Shown piece by piece: positions 8,031 through 18,347 of a stretch of DNA of 64,000 nucleotides (the stretch's first letter is position 1; every line of letters begins with the position of its first letter). This DNA comes from Nocardiopsis algeriensis. GTDB taxonomy: Bacteria > Actinomycetota > Actinomycetes > Streptosporangiales > Streptosporangiaceae. The position numbers were made by a program, and so were the translations under genes. The DNA lies in assembly GCF_014203695.1 (NCBI RefSeq), contig NZ_JACHJO010000004.1, forward strand, positions 248,001 to 312,000, in the 5' to 3' direction. The notes beneath the pieces are model-generated. The model saw nothing but the letters and a program-made list of their open reading frames with translations, ran no database searches and had not been told where the DNA came from.

Positions 8031-8078
8031 TTGATCGAACGAGGTAGTGGCAATAAAGTTGAGTGCAACCGCATCAGG
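8031..8078 (+). promoter_or_regulatory. Promoter of the small heat-shock gene with a degenerate HspR (HAIR) site
   Basis: A good housekeeping promoter is visible: TTGATC at 8031-8036, a 17-base spacer and TAAAGT at 8054-8059. GTTGAGT at 8058-8064 matches six of seven bases of the left HAIR half-site (CTTGAGT); seven bases later CATCAGG matches only four of seven of the right half. HAIR sites bind the repressor HspR, which controls Hsp18 in Streptomyces relatives only in some lineages. The promoter call is firmer than the operator call. Confidence 0.5.
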
Positions 8079-8113
8079 TATCGGCAAGAAGTCGACACAG
8101 GAGGTGACGAACG

Positions 8114-8539
8114 ATGCTGATGCGCACCGACCCGTTCCGTGAGTTCGACCGGATCACCCAGCAGATTCTGGAGAGCAACCGCCCGGCAGCCGTGCCGATG
8201 GATGCCTATCGCGAGGGCGACGACTTCGTGCTCCACCTCGACCTTCCGGGGGTCGCCCCCGAGGGCATCGACGTCGAGGTCGAGCAGAACGTGCTCACGG
8301 TGAAGGCCGATCGCCCCGCGCTGCGGCGAGAGGGTCGGGACGTCGTCGCCTGCGAGCGACCGAGCGGCACGTTCACCCGGCGGATCCTTCTCGGTGACTC
8401 CCTGGACACCGAGAACATCGCCGCCGACCACGCCGACGGGGTGCTGACCCTGCGCATCCCGGTGGCCGAGCGGTCCAAGGCCCGCAAGATCGTGGTCGGC
8501 CGCCCCGGCGACCGTCGGCAGACCGCGATCAACGCCTGA
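8114..8539 (+). CDS. Hsp20 / alpha-crystallin small heat-shock protein
   Basis: 141 residues from an ATG with a very strong AGGAGGTGA nine bases upstream. The short N-terminal arm (MRTDPFREFDRI) is followed by an alpha-crystallin domain at about 25-128 with DDFVLHLDLPGV, VLTVKADR, ERPSGTFTRRILL and DGVLTLRIPVAER. The last motif is the usual GVLT(I/L)-type strand. It is an ATP-independent holdase that binds unfolding proteins in large cytoplasmic oligomers. The C-terminal tail lacks a clear IXI motif, with RKIVVG the nearest. It is monocistronic, between its own promoter and a hairpin terminator. Confidence 0.92.
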   Translation: MLMRTDPFREFDRITQQILESNRPAAVPMDAYREGDDFVLHLDLPGVAPEGIDVEVEQNVLTVKADRPALRREGRDVVACERPSGTFTRRILLGDSLDTENIAADHADGVLTLRIPVAERSKARKIVVGRPGDRRQTAINA

Positions 8540-8556
8540 TCCGGACACCGCACCAT

Positions 8557-8588
8557 CGGCGGGGCCGCACCCGGATGCGGCCCCGCCG
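8557..8588 (+). terminator. Hairpin terminator of the hsp20 gene
   Basis: A perfect 13-bp stem (8557-8569 with 8576-8588) and six-base loop begin 18 bases after the stop. It has no U-tract. Confidence 0.75.
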
Positions 8589-8769
8589 CCGTCCGCCCTC
8601 CTCCGGGCGGGAACAGGTTTCCCGGTCCTGGAAAGCGTGTGCCCCCTCCCGCCGGGCCCCTGCCGCGGGCCCGGCGAGCGCCGCGGTACCCTCCGGCCTC
8701 CCTGTATGCGTGCGACGCGGATAGGATTCCCGCACCCCGACCGACACCGAAGCCGAAGGACGGTCCCCC

Positions 8770-10401
8770 ATGCCTCCCACTCACGAGGTGTTCAACCAGG
8801 CTCCCCCGCTGGGCGACCACAGCGCCGCGGACGAACCCGCGCTCCTGGAGGGGCTGCGGCGGGAAGGCGCCCCGTGGGCCGAGGCGGAGGTACGGGAGGT
8901 GGGCGACGCGGCCGGGTCGGAGCGGGTGCGCTCCTGGGGCGAGGCCGCCAACACCTACACCCCCGTGCTGCGTACCCACGACCGCTACGGCCACCGCGTG
9001 GACGAGGTCGACTACCAGCCCGCCTACCACGTCCTCATGGAGCAGGCCGTCGCCCACGGCATGCACGCCGCGCCCTGGGCGGAGGACCGGGCCGGGGCGC
9101 ACGTGGCGCGGGCCGCGAAGTTCTACCTGTGGTCTCAGGCCGAGGCGGGCCACGGGTGTCCGATCTCCATGACCTACGCGGCGGTGCCCGCGCTGCGGCA
9201 CTCCCCCGGGCTGGCCGGGCGCTACGAACCGCTGCTGGCCTCGCGCACCTACGACTTCGGGCTGCGTCCGCCGCACACCAAGCGCGGCCTCGTCGCCGGC
9301 ATGTCGATGACCGAGAAGCAGGGCGGATCGGACGTGCGCGCGAACACCACGCGGGCGGTGCCCACCGCGGAGGGGCACCACGTGCTGACGGGGCACAAGT
9401 GGTTCACGTCGGCGCCGATGAGCGACTTCTTCCTGACACTGGCCCAGGCGCCGGAGGGTCTCAGCTGCTTCCTGGTGCCGCGGGTGCTGGAGGACGGCAG
9501 CCGCAACGCCCTGTACATCCAGCGGCTCAAGGACAAGCTCGGCAACCGCTCCAACGCCTCGGCCGAGCTGGAGTACGACGGTGCCGTCGCCCATCTCGTG
9601 GGAGAACCCGGGCGAGGAGTTCCCACGATCATCGAGATGGTCAACAGCACCCGTCTGGACTGCGTCATCGGTTCGGCCGCGGGCATGCGCGCCGCCGTGG
9701 TGCAGGCGCTGCACCACGCCGAGCACCGGCAGGCGTTCGGCGGGGTGCTGGTGGAGCAGCCGCTGATGCGCAACGTGCTCGCCGACCTGGCCCTGGAGTC
9801 GGAGGCGGCCACGGCCCTGATGACGCGCCTGGCGGGGGCGGTGGACCGCTCGGTGCGCGGGGACGCCTCCGAGACGGCGTTCCGGCGCCTGGGTGTGGCG
9901 GTGAGCAAGTTCTGGGTGACCAAGCGCCAGCCCGCGCACGCGGCCGAGGCGCTGGAGTGCCTGGGCGGCAACGGCTACGTGGAGGAGTCGGGGATGCCGC
10001 GGCTGTTCCGGGACTCCCCGCTCAACTCGATCTGGGAGGGATCGGGCAACGTGGCGGCGCTGGACGTGCTGCGCGCGATGGGCCGCAGCCCCGAGGCGGT
10101 GGAGGCGTTCCTGGCGGAGCTGGGTGCCGCCCGGGGCGTGGACGACCACTTCGACTCGGCGTTCAAGCGGCTGGAGCGGGTGCTGGGCGACACGGAGGAG
10201 GCCCAGTACCGGGCCCGGTCGGTGGTGGAGCTGATGGCGCTGCTGCTCCAGGCCTCGGTGCTGCTGCGCTTCTCCCCCACCCCGGTGGCCGAGGCGTTCA
10301 CGGTGTCCCGGCTGGGCGGGGAGTGGGGCCACGTGTTCGGCACCCTGCCGCGCGGGGTGGACACCGAGCTGATCCTGGAGCGGGCCCGGCCCCAGAGGTG
10401 A
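8770..10401 (+). CDS. aidB: AidB-like acyl-CoA dehydrogenase
   Basis: 543 residues, almost the length of E. coli AidB (541). The start HEVFNQAPPLGDHSA is the AidB opening, and the extended N-terminal domain (to about 170) separates it from ordinary 380-residue acyl-CoA dehydrogenases. FAD-binding landmarks are GMSMTEKQGGSDVR and GHKWFTSAPMSD, and the C-terminal half carries LECLGGNGYVEESGMPRLFRD and NSIWEGSGNV. AidB is a flavoprotein of the adaptive response to DNA alkylation that binds DNA through its C-terminal domain; it also keeps weak isovaleryl-CoA dehydrogenase activity. No ada or alkA gene is nearby. The GC-rich leader 8589-8769 holds TAGGAT at about 8730, a possible -10 element. Confidence 0.9.
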   Translation: MPPTHEVFNQAPPLGDHSAADEPALLEGLRREGAPWAEAEVREVGDAAGSERVRSWGEAANTYTPVLRTHDRYGHRVDEVDYQPAYHVLMEQAVAHGMHAAPWAEDRAGAHVARAAKFYLWSQAEAGHGCPISMTYAAVPALRHSPGLAGRYEPLLASRTYDFGLRPPHTKRGLVAGMSMTEKQGGSDVRANTTRAVPTAEGHHVLTGHKWFTSAPMSDFFLTLAQAPEGLSCFLVPRVLEDGSRNALYIQRLKDKLGNRSNASAELEYDGAVAHLVGEPGRGVPTIIEMVNSTRLDCVIGSAAGMRAAVVQALHHAEHRQAFGGVLVEQPLMRNVLADLALESEAATALMTRLAGAVDRSVRGDASETAFRRLGVAVSKFWVTKRQPAHAAEALECLGGNGYVEESGMPRLFRDSPLNSIWEGSGNVAALDVLRAMGRSPEAVEAFLAELGAARGVDDHFDSAFKRLERVLGDTEEAQYRARSVVELMALLLQASVLLRFSPTPVAEAFTVSRLGGEWGHVFGTLPRGVDTELILERARPQR

Positions 10402-10404
10402 ACG

Positions 10405-10438
10405 CCCGCCCCGCCCGTTCCGGAAAGGGCGGGCGGGG
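10405..10438 (+). terminator. Hairpin terminator after aidB
   Basis: A G+C-only stem of about 11 bp with one bulge (10405-10416 with 10427-10438) and a ten-base loop begins three bases after the stop. Confidence 0.7.
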
Positions 10439-10474
10439 ACCATCGTCATTTCCTCTTCTTCCCCGAGAAATATT

Positions 10475-10556
10475 ATTCGCGGACGAATCATCCCATTACG
10501 GGACAGGCTGAATTATCATCGGCGCAGGTCGGCATACTTTCCGCTGCAGAGCGGAA
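10475..10556. promoter_or_regulatory. A+T-richer leader of glgX with two inverted repeats
   Basis: The 190 bases before glgX are much richer in A+T than the surroundings. Two perfect inverted repeats stand out: ATTCG-CGGA-CGAAT at 10475-10488 and TTCCGCT-GCAG-AGCGGAA at 10539-10556. CATACT at 10533-10538 directly before the second could be a -10 element, which would put that palindrome over the transcription start, a typical repressor position. No matching regulator is in the window. Confidence 0.4.
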
Positions 10557-10672
10557 GAAAGAAGTCGTCACGAACACAACCGACCGCTTTCGGGCCGCGG
10601 AAGTCCCGGCATGCAGGACCTTCCGGACACGTGTCCACGAAAGCCCTGAAAACAAGAGACTTGACGACGCCT

Positions 10673-12853
<2,181 letters not shown>

Positions 12854-12862
12854 CACGGCCCG

Positions 12863-12897
12863 GGCCGGGGCGGCAGGCCGTGCCCGCCGCCCCGGCC
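12863..12897 (+). terminator. Hairpin terminator after glgX
   Basis: A perfect 12-bp G+C stem (12863-12874 with 12886-12897) with an 11-base loop begins nine bases after the glgX stop. Confidence 0.7.
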
Positions 12898-12932
12898 GCG
12901 GATCGGGGGAGCAGGCCCTACGCTGGGTGTCC

Positions 12933-13724
12933 ATGTCCACTGCACACAAGAGCGACGTCTTCCGCAAGCTCCTGCCGGTCCCGGGGGAAGAGGTGGACCT
13001 GGCGGCCGCCTACGCCTATCCCGAGGACCTCGACCGCCCCTGGGTGCGGGCCAACATGGTGACGAGTGCGGACGGCGGGGCGATCGGCCCCTCCGGGCGG
13101 ACCCGCGAGCTGTCCTCCGACCCCGACCGGTACCTGATGGGTCTGCTGCGGGGCCTGTGCGACGTCGTGCTCGTGGGAGCGGCGACCGCGCGGGTGGAGG
13201 GCTACGGCCCCGCGCGGGGGCGCGCGTCCTGGGAGGGGCTGCGGCGGGGCCGGACGCCCACGCCTCCGGTCGCGGTGGTCTCGCGCACCCTGGAGCTGCC
13301 CGAGAAGCTGCTGTCCGACGCACCCGAGGACGCCAGGACCATCGTGTTCACCACCGCGCACGCCCCGCGCGAGCGGCTGGAGCACGTGCGGCGGCTGGCC
13401 GACGTGGTGGTGGTCGAGGGGGAGTCCGTCTCCCCGGTGCACGTGCTGGACGCGCTGGCCGAGCGCGGCCTGCACCGGGTGCTCACCGAGGGCGGTCCGC
13501 ACCTGCTCGGCGAGTTCGTCGCCGCGGGCCTCCTGGACGAGCTGTGCCTCGCGACGAGCCCGCACCTGCTCGGTTCGGGCGCGCCGCGCATCGTCGCGGG
13601 AGGGCCGGGCGCCCCCGGCGCGCCGGAGCACTCCTCGGTGCGCAGCACACCCGTGCGGCTGGCGCATCTGCTGGAGAGCGGCGGCTTCCTCTTCGCCTTG
13701 TACACACGCTCTCAGGACCTTTGA
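12933..13724 (+). CDS. RibD C-terminal-domain / DHFR-fold reductase
   Basis: 263 residues from the ATG at 12933; a GTG two codons earlier is equally possible and neither has a strong ribosome site. The protein matches the reductase half of RibD: VRANMVTSADGGAIGPSGRT near the N terminus, VLVGAATARVEGYG in the middle and LTEGGPHLLGEFVAAGLLDE late. There is no deaminase domain. RibD reductases use NADPH on 5-amino-6-ribosylamino-uracil phosphate in riboflavin synthesis, but stand-alone relatives are broader, and no rib genes are nearby. The exact substrate cannot be told from sequence. Confidence 0.85.
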   Translation: MSTAHKSDVFRKLLPVPGEEVDLAAAYAYPEDLDRPWVRANMVTSADGGAIGPSGRTRELSSDPDRYLMGLLRGLCDVVLVGAATARVEGYGPARGRASWEGLRRGRTPTPPVAVVSRTLELPEKLLSDAPEDARTIVFTTAHAPRERLEHVRRLADVVVVEGESVSPVHVLDALAERGLHRVLTEGGPHLLGEFVAAGLLDELCLATSPHLLGSGAPRIVAGGPGAPGAPEHSSVRSTPVRLAHLLESGGFLFALYTRSQDL

Positions 13725-13862
13725 CCGTAACCGGTCGGTTTCGGCCACACCCCAATCAGCATGAACCCCGGCGGGACCGGACATACCCGTGGTGTGTCCT
13801 TCCTCCACCGGGCACACCGCTGACGGGGCTTATCGGCTTGGCCCCCCGCCGAGAGGAACAAC

Positions 13863-14621
13863 GTGGTGCCGACGTCCGAGAACGGGTCCACCCCGGTCTA
13901 CCGGGAGATAGCCGACGAACTACGCGAACAGATCCGCTCCGGGCGGCTCACCGACGGCGACCGCCTGCCCGGCGAGAACACTCTCATGGAACGGCACGGA
14001 ATCGCCCGGGCGACGGCCCGCCAGGCCCTCTCCGAGCTCATCAACGAGGGTCTGGCCTCGCCCGTGCGCGGCTCGGGCGTGTACGTGCGCCTGTTCCGTC
14101 CGGTGCGAAGACACGGTTCCCGGCGCCTGTCCAGGGACATCTGGGGTCGCGGAGGGTCGATCTGGCAGACGCAGGAGCGCGACTACGAGGTGGACCGCCT
14201 GCTCGTGGACGAGGCCGTCCCCGAGGCCCACGTGGCGCGGGCGCTGGGCCTGGCGGAGGAGGAGGCCGTCCTCCGGCGCTCGCGGCGCTACCTCGTGGAC
14301 GGGCGGCCGGTGCAGAACGCGGTCTCGTACCTGGCCCCGGCGGTCGCGGCGGCGGCTCCCCGGGTGCGTGAGCACGACACCGGACCGGGAGGGGTCTACG
14401 CGCGACTGGCCGAGGTCGGCCTCGCACCTGTGCGCTTCACCGAGGAGATCCGGGTGCGCATGCCCACGCCCGGTGAGCGCGAGGACCTGTCGCTTCCGCC
14501 GGGCACCCCCGTGGTGGACGTGGCGCGTACCGCGCTGGCCGACGGGAACAGGCCGGTGGAGTTCGGCGAGATCACGATGGACGGCTCCGCCTACGTCCTG
14601 CAGTACGACTTCGAGGCCTAG
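13863..14621 (+). CDS. GntR-family (HutC/UTRA) transcriptional regulator
   Basis: 252 residues from a GTG at 13863 (GAGAGG six bases upstream; the next codon is also GTG). The N-terminal winged helix at about 12-75 has the GntR pattern: PVYREIADELREQIRSGRL, DRLPGENTLMERHGIARAT and VRGSGVYV. Residues 95-250 form a UTRA ligand-binding domain (VPEAHVARALGLAEEEAVLR, PVVDVARTALADG, then VEFGEITM). It should bind an operator as a dimer and release it on binding a small molecule, possibly a sugar derivative. The neighbours give no hint of target genes, and no clear palindrome lies in the 138-base upstream gap. Confidence 0.9.
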   Translation: MVPTSENGSTPVYREIADELREQIRSGRLTDGDRLPGENTLMERHGIARATARQALSELINEGLASPVRGSGVYVRLFRPVRRHGSRRLSRDIWGRGGSIWQTQERDYEVDRLLVDEAVPEAHVARALGLAEEEAVLRRSRRYLVDGRPVQNAVSYLAPAVAAAAPRVREHDTGPGGVYARLAEVGLAPVRFTEEIRVRMPTPGEREDLSLPPGTPVVDVARTALADGNRPVEFGEITMDGSAYVLQYDFEA

Positions 14622-14902
14622 GGAAAACACGGCCTCGGTGTACTGACTCCAGATGTCGGGAACGGCCCGGCAGTGGTGTCACAGCAGGAGAGGGCCTCCG
14701 ACACAGGTGTGGACTGCCTGGATCACCACCTGAAGAAGGTCAGGAGGCCTGCGGCTTCCCACCCCGCTCACGCCGGCGCCCGGCCCGTCCCCGGCCTTGC
14801 ACGGAACGCACGGGGGTTCCGCCTGCTGCGGGCGGCACCCGCCGAACACACCGAGACGCGGAGAGGGGGCGCCCCGCGCCCCCTCCCCGTCGCTCCTTGC
14901 CC

Positions 14903-15313
14903 TCATTCGCCTCCCGGCTCCCTCGAGCGCCTTGCCCTCGCCGAGGAGAACACCGTGTGCGCCACGGGCACGAGCACCGCCGCCACACCGACGCCGCCGA
15001 CGAGCATGAGCAGCGGGGCATCCGGCGCGGTGCGCATCCAGCTGGACACCCCCAGGCCCAGCAGGACCGAGACCACCGCCGCGCCGACCGCGAGCAGCGC
15101 CAGCGAGTTGAAGAGCTTGCGGTCGTCCCAGTGCTCGGGCGCCGGACGGTCGAGCCGCACCGGGACGGAGCGCAGACCCGCGTCGGCGAGGGTGCGGGCC
15201 CTGATGCCCGCATCGGCCGCCGCCGTCTGGATCCGCCACATCCCGTAGCGCACTCTCCCCACCCTCAGCGGTTCCTTGCCCACCGGGAACGGCTGCTGCA
15301 TCGTAGCCGTCAT
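14903..15313 (-). CDS. Small membrane protein of unknown function, two transmembrane segments
   Basis: 136 residues. A soluble, basic N-terminal half of about 75 residues (containing RYGMWRIQTAAADAGIRART) is followed by two hydrophobic helices at roughly 68-90 and 95-118 (SLALLAVGAAVVSVLLGLGV and LLMLVGGVGVAAVLVPVAHT). A basic tail ends it. I recognise no family. Its start is close to that of the divergent msrB gene; 280 bases of G+C-rich sequence without apparent features separate its end from the GntR gene. Confidence 0.65.
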   Translation of the reverse strand: MTATMQQPFPVGKEPLRVGRVRYGMWRIQTAAADAGIRARTLADAGLRSVPVRLDRPAPEHWDDRKLFNSLALLAVGAAVVSVLLGLGVSSWMRTAPDAPLLMLVGGVGVAAVLVPVAHTVFSSARARRSREPGGE

Positions 15314-15450
15314 GTCACCTACCCCTCGGTTTCCTCCACCGCCGGCCTGCCTGCTGCCCTACCCTGGAGCACTTCCGGCGAACGCCGCCGAAGGTGAAGT
15401 TCAGGGCATCGCGCGGCCAAGGACGACTTACCGCTCCCCGTACCGGGATG

Positions 15451-15481
15451 TCCTGGCAGGACCTGTACCTGTCGGCAGGTA
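15451..15481. promoter_or_regulatory. Nested inverted repeats just before msrB
   Basis: TCCTG-G-CAGGA at 15451-15461 is followed by TACCTG-TCGG-CAGGTA at 15466-15481, ending 11 bases before the msrB ATG. The second can fold over the ribosome-binding region in RNA, or both could be halves of a regulator site. No regulator is assigned. Confidence 0.3.
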
Positions 15482-15492
15482 GCGTCGAAGGT

Positions 15493-15930
15493 ATGTCTGA
15501 TTCAGAGGAGCGAGCCCCCCGCGACGGGGCAGTCAGCATTCCCCGGACCGATCAGGAGTGGCGGGAGCGGCTCAGCGAGCAGGAGTACGCGGTACTGCGC
15601 CGGTCCGCCACGGAACGGCCCTGGAGCGGCGAGTACGTCGAGACCAAGGCCGAGGGCGTCTACCGGTGCCGCGGGTGCGGAGCCGAACTGTTCCGCTCCT
15701 CGGAGAAGTTCGACTCCCACTGCGGGTGGCCGAGTTTCTACGACCCGGCCGAATCCGCGGCGGTCACCCTCCACGAGGACACCTCTCTCGGCATGGTCCG
15801 CACCGAGGTGCGGTGCGCCACCTGCGACTCGCACCTGGGGCACGTCTTCCGCGGTGAGGGCTATCCCACGCCGACCGACGCCAGATACTGCATCAATTCG
15901 GTGGCCCTGAGTCTGGAGCCGACGGAGTAG
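15493..15930 (+). CDS. msrB: Peptide-methionine (R)-S-oxide reductase
   Basis: 145 residues from the ATG at 15493. It repairs R-methionine sulfoxide in proteins, with thioredoxin as donor. The zinc site is complete (C59-RG-C62 and C108-AT-C111), and the nucleophile is C133 in the RYCINS motif. HCGWPSFYDP and DSHLGHVF are the family blocks. C77 (SHCGWP) is near where some MsrB enzymes keep a resolving cysteine. The gene stands alone; no msrA is nearby. The short Ser/Asp-rich N terminus is typical for actinomycetes. Confidence 0.95.
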   Translation: MSDSEERAPRDGAVSIPRTDQEWRERLSEQEYAVLRRSATERPWSGEYVETKAEGVYRCRGCGAELFRSSEKFDSHCGWPSFYDPAESAAVTLHEDTSLGMVRTEVRCATCDSHLGHVFRGEGYPTPTDARYCINSVALSLEPTE

Positions 15931-16044
15931 GTTGGCATACCATCCTCGTACCGGGCCTGTGCCTGAGGGCCGCCCGCGGGCGGCGCACCGTCGCCGGCCC
16001 GCGACCCATCCGCCGCGGGATCGGGGATAATCACACCCAGCACG

Positions 16045-16072
16045 CCGCCGGTCGGCCCCTACCGACCGGCGG
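16045..16072 (+). promoter_or_regulatory. Hairpin between msrB and psd
   Basis: An 11-bp perfect stem (16045-16055 with 16062-16072) with a six-base loop lies 115 bases after msrB and 33 bases before psd. It may end msrB transcripts or structure the psd leader. Confidence 0.45.
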
Positions 16073-16104
16073 AGCGCCGTATCAACCCGTGACGAAAGCG
16101 CCCG

Positions 16105-16770
16105 ATGACCGACTCACCTTCCCCACCCGCCTCCCCCCGTCCTGCGGCTCGGCCGCGGTTCGGCATGGCCCAGGGCTCGGCGCCCTGGCTGCTCCCAGCC
16201 CTCGGCGCCGCCGGCGCCGCGGTCCTGGCCGCCCGGGGCTCGCGCACGCGCACGGCCCTGGCCGCCCCTGTCGTGGGTCTGGCCGCGGGAATGGCCTGGT
16301 TCTTCCGCGACCCCGAACGGGGTCCGGCGACCGGCCGGGTGCTGTCGGCAGCCGACGGTGTCGTGCAGAGCATCGACCGCCGATCCGACGGGCGCACCCG
16401 GGTGGCGGTGTTCATGAACCCTCTCAACGTGCACGTCAACCGCGCCCCCCTCGCGGGAGTGGTCACCGGCGTCGAACACCGCCCCGGGGGCTTCCGCCCC
16501 GCATTCGACAAGGACAGCGAGCGTAATGAACGCGTCATCTGGACCCTTGAAACCGAGATCGGTGAGGTCACGGTCGTTCAAATCGCCGGCGCGATGGTCC
16601 GGCGCATCATCCCGTATCTCGCTGCGGGGCAGAAGGTCGAGCAAGGCGAGAGAATCGGCCTCATCCGGTTCGGGTCCCGTGTCGACGTCTACCTTCCGGC
16701 CGGTGTCGCCCCGGCGGTGGAGGTCGGCCAGAAGGTCCGCGCCGGAGAGACCCGTCTTGACGCCGACTGA
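16105..16770 (+). CDS. psd: Phosphatidylserine decarboxylase (short, single-membrane type)
   Basis: 221 residues. It converts phosphatidylserine to phosphatidylethanolamine at the cytoplasmic membrane using a self-made pyruvoyl group. The self-cleavage site is G190-S191 in RFGSRVDVYLP, so mature beta and alpha chains of about 190 and 31 residues are expected. FMNPLNVHVNRAP and FFRDPER are conserved blocks, and a hydrophobic N-terminal region at about 28-65 anchors it. This is the short (Asd/Psd-D type) class found in actinomycetes and archaea. The next gene, pssA, starts inside its last codons, so the enzyme making its substrate is translationally coupled. Confidence 0.93.
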   Translation: MTDSPSPPASPRPAARPRFGMAQGSAPWLLPALGAAGAAVLAARGSRTRTALAAPVVGLAAGMAWFFRDPERGPATGRVLSAADGVVQSIDRRSDGRTRVAVFMNPLNVHVNRAPLAGVVTGVEHRPGGFRPAFDKDSERNERVIWTLETEIGEVTVVQIAGAMVRRIIPYLAAGQKVEQGERIGLIRFGSRVDVYLPAGVAPAVEVGQKVRAGETRLDAD

Positions 16771-17569
16771 GCAGGCGCTCTCCCCCGCCCTCTCCCCCGC
16801 TTCCTCCTCCTCGGACGACGCCCCCCGGCTCCGTCTGGCCCTGGCCGACTACCTGACCTTGGGCAACGCCCTGTGCGGTTTCCTCGCGGTGTGGTCCCTG
16901 GTCGCGGCCAAGTCCGCGCACGCGGCCTCCGGTGCGGCCGGGCCCCTGCCCAGCAGCGCCGTGGCCGCGGTCGTGGGCCTGCTGCTCGTGGCGGCCGCGC
17001 TGGACCTGCTGGACGGACGGGTGGCCCGCAAGCTGGGCGGCAGCGGCATGGGCGCGGAACTGGACAACCTCGCCGACGTCATCAGCTTCGGGTTCGCCCC
17101 GGCGTTCCTCTTCGTCGTGTGGGAGTCCCAGGCCGGCGGAGCGGGCCGGTTCGCCGTGCTGGCCGGCGGAGCGGTGCTGCTGGCGGTGATCGTGCGCCTG
17201 GCCCGCTTCTCCTGCCAACCGCCCGAGGCCTCCTCCTTCACGGGCCTGCCGTGCCCCTTCGGCGCGATGGCGGTGGTCACCGTCGTGCTGATCGACCCGC
17301 CGGCCCCGGTGGCGATCGCGGTGGTGCTGCTCATCTCCTGGCTGATGGTCAGCCGCGTCTCCTATCCCAAACCGCGCGGCCGCAAGGCCTACGGGGTGCT
17401 GACCGTACTGGCCGCGGGCGTCGCCCTCGTCACCGCCTGGGGCATGGGCCTGCCCGCCGGCCAGGCGATGGTCTACGCGATGAGCGCCCTGGTCCTGGGC
17501 TTCGTCGTCGTGGTCCCGTTCCTGACCGCCGCCGGGCGGCGCTCCGGGGCCGGGTTCCCGGGCGACTGA
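16757..17569 (+). CDS. pssA: CDP-diacylglycerol-serine O-phosphatidyltransferase
   Basis: 270 residues. It makes phosphatidylserine from CDP-diacylglycerol and serine. The start is a TTG at 16757, 14 bases inside psd, with GGAGAG seven bases before it; no ATG or GTG occurs before the first membrane helix. The CDP-alcohol phosphotransferase signature reads DGRVAR, seven residues, then GAELDNLAD, one residue shorter in the gap than the textbook eight. About eight transmembrane helices follow the family layout, with AFLFVVW, TGLPCPFGAMAV and SYPKPRGRK as landmarks. A bidirectional terminator follows. Confidence 0.93.
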   Translation: MTPTEQALSPALSPASSSSDDAPRLRLALADYLTLGNALCGFLAVWSLVAAKSAHAASGAAGPLPSSAVAAVVGLLLVAAALDLLDGRVARKLGGSGMGAELDNLADVISFGFAPAFLFVVWESQAGGAGRFAVLAGGAVLLAVIVRLARFSCQPPEASSFTGLPCPFGAMAVVTVVLIDPPAPVAIAVVLLISWLMVSRVSYPKPRGRKAYGVLTVLAAGVALVTAWGMGLPAGQAMVYAMSALVLGFVVVVPFLTAAGRRSGAGFPGD

Positions 17570-17578
17570 CCCGGTCCG

Positions 17579-17628
17579 AACGCCGTGCGCCCCGGTGGAG
17601 GGTTTCCTCCACCGGGGCGCACGGCGTT
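17579..17628. terminator. Bidirectional terminator between pssA and hemQ
   Basis: A perfect 23-bp stem (17579-17601 with 17606-17628) with the four-base loop GTTT. It ends in AA/TT on both sides and lies between two convergent stops (17569 and 17640). Confidence 0.92.
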
Positions 17629-17639
17629 TCGGGCGGGCG

Positions 17640-18347
17640 TTACGGAAGGGCCTCGACCAGTTCGGAGACGCTCTTGCGGCGGCCGGTGTAGAAGGGGATC
17701 TCCTCGCGGGTGTGGCGGCGTGCGGCAGCTCCGCGCAGGGTGCGCATGAGGTCGACGATGCGGTGCAGTTCGTCGGCCTCGAACGCCAGCAGCCACTCGT
17801 AGTCGTTCAGGCCGAAGCACGACACGGTGTTGGCGCGCACGTCCGGGTAGGGGCCGGCCATGCGGCCGTGCTCGGCGAGCATGGCGCGGCGCTCCTCGTC
17901 GGGCAGCAGGTACCACTCGTAGGAGCGCACGAACGGGTACACGCAGACGTTGTCGCGGGGCTCCTCACCGGCCAGGAACGCGGGTACGTGGCCGCGGTTG
18001 AACTCGGCCGGGCGGTGCAGGCCCATGACCGACCACACCGGGGTCGCGGCGCGGCCGATGCGGGTGCGGCGGAAGGCGCTGTAGACGGCCTGGAGCTGCT
18101 CGTGGGTGTCGGCCACCCACCAGAACATGATGTCGGCGTCCGCGCGCAGACCCTGCACGTCGTAGCTGCCGCGGGTGGTGACGCCCTGCTCGGCGGCCTT
18201 GTCCAGGAGGGCCTGGAGCTCGTCGGCGACGGCGGTGCGGTCGAGGCCCTCGAGGCTGTCGACCTTGAAGACCGACCACATGGTGTAGCGGATGAGGGCG
18301 TTGAGGTCGGTGCCGTCCTGGGCGGTCTCTGTGTTCTGGCCCGTCAC
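17640..18347 (-). CDS. hemQ: Coproheme decarboxylase (HemQ, chlorite dismutase-like)
   Basis: 235 residues from a GTG at 18347 with AAGGAG seven bases upstream. It performs the last step of the coproporphyrin-dependent haem pathway, turning coproheme into haem b by peroxide-driven decarboxylations. Family blocks are [22 protein letters not shown] and [19 protein letters not shown]146 in WYLLP is the likely catalytic tyrosine and H160 (LAEHG) the likely proximal ligand. The distal arginine of true chlorite dismutases is not evident. Its start overlaps the stop of the oxidase gene by four bases, so the two proteins are made together. Confidence 0.94.
   Translation of the reverse strand: MTGQNTETAQDGTDLNALIRYTMWSVFKVDSLEGLDRTAVADELQALLDKAAEQGVTTRGSYDVQGLRADADIMFWWVADTHEQLQAVYSAFRRTRIGRAATPVWSVMGLHRPAEFNRGHVPAFLAGEEPRDNVCVYPFVRSYEWYLLPDEERRAMLAEHGRMAGPYPDVRANTVSCFGLNDYEWLLAFEADELHRIVDLMRTLRGAAARRHTREEIPFYTGRRKSVSELVEALP

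Noticed and set aside
15394-15492. Longer N terminus for MsrB
   Set aside because: The extra 33 residues show no likeness to the family; the ATG at 15493 fits homologues.
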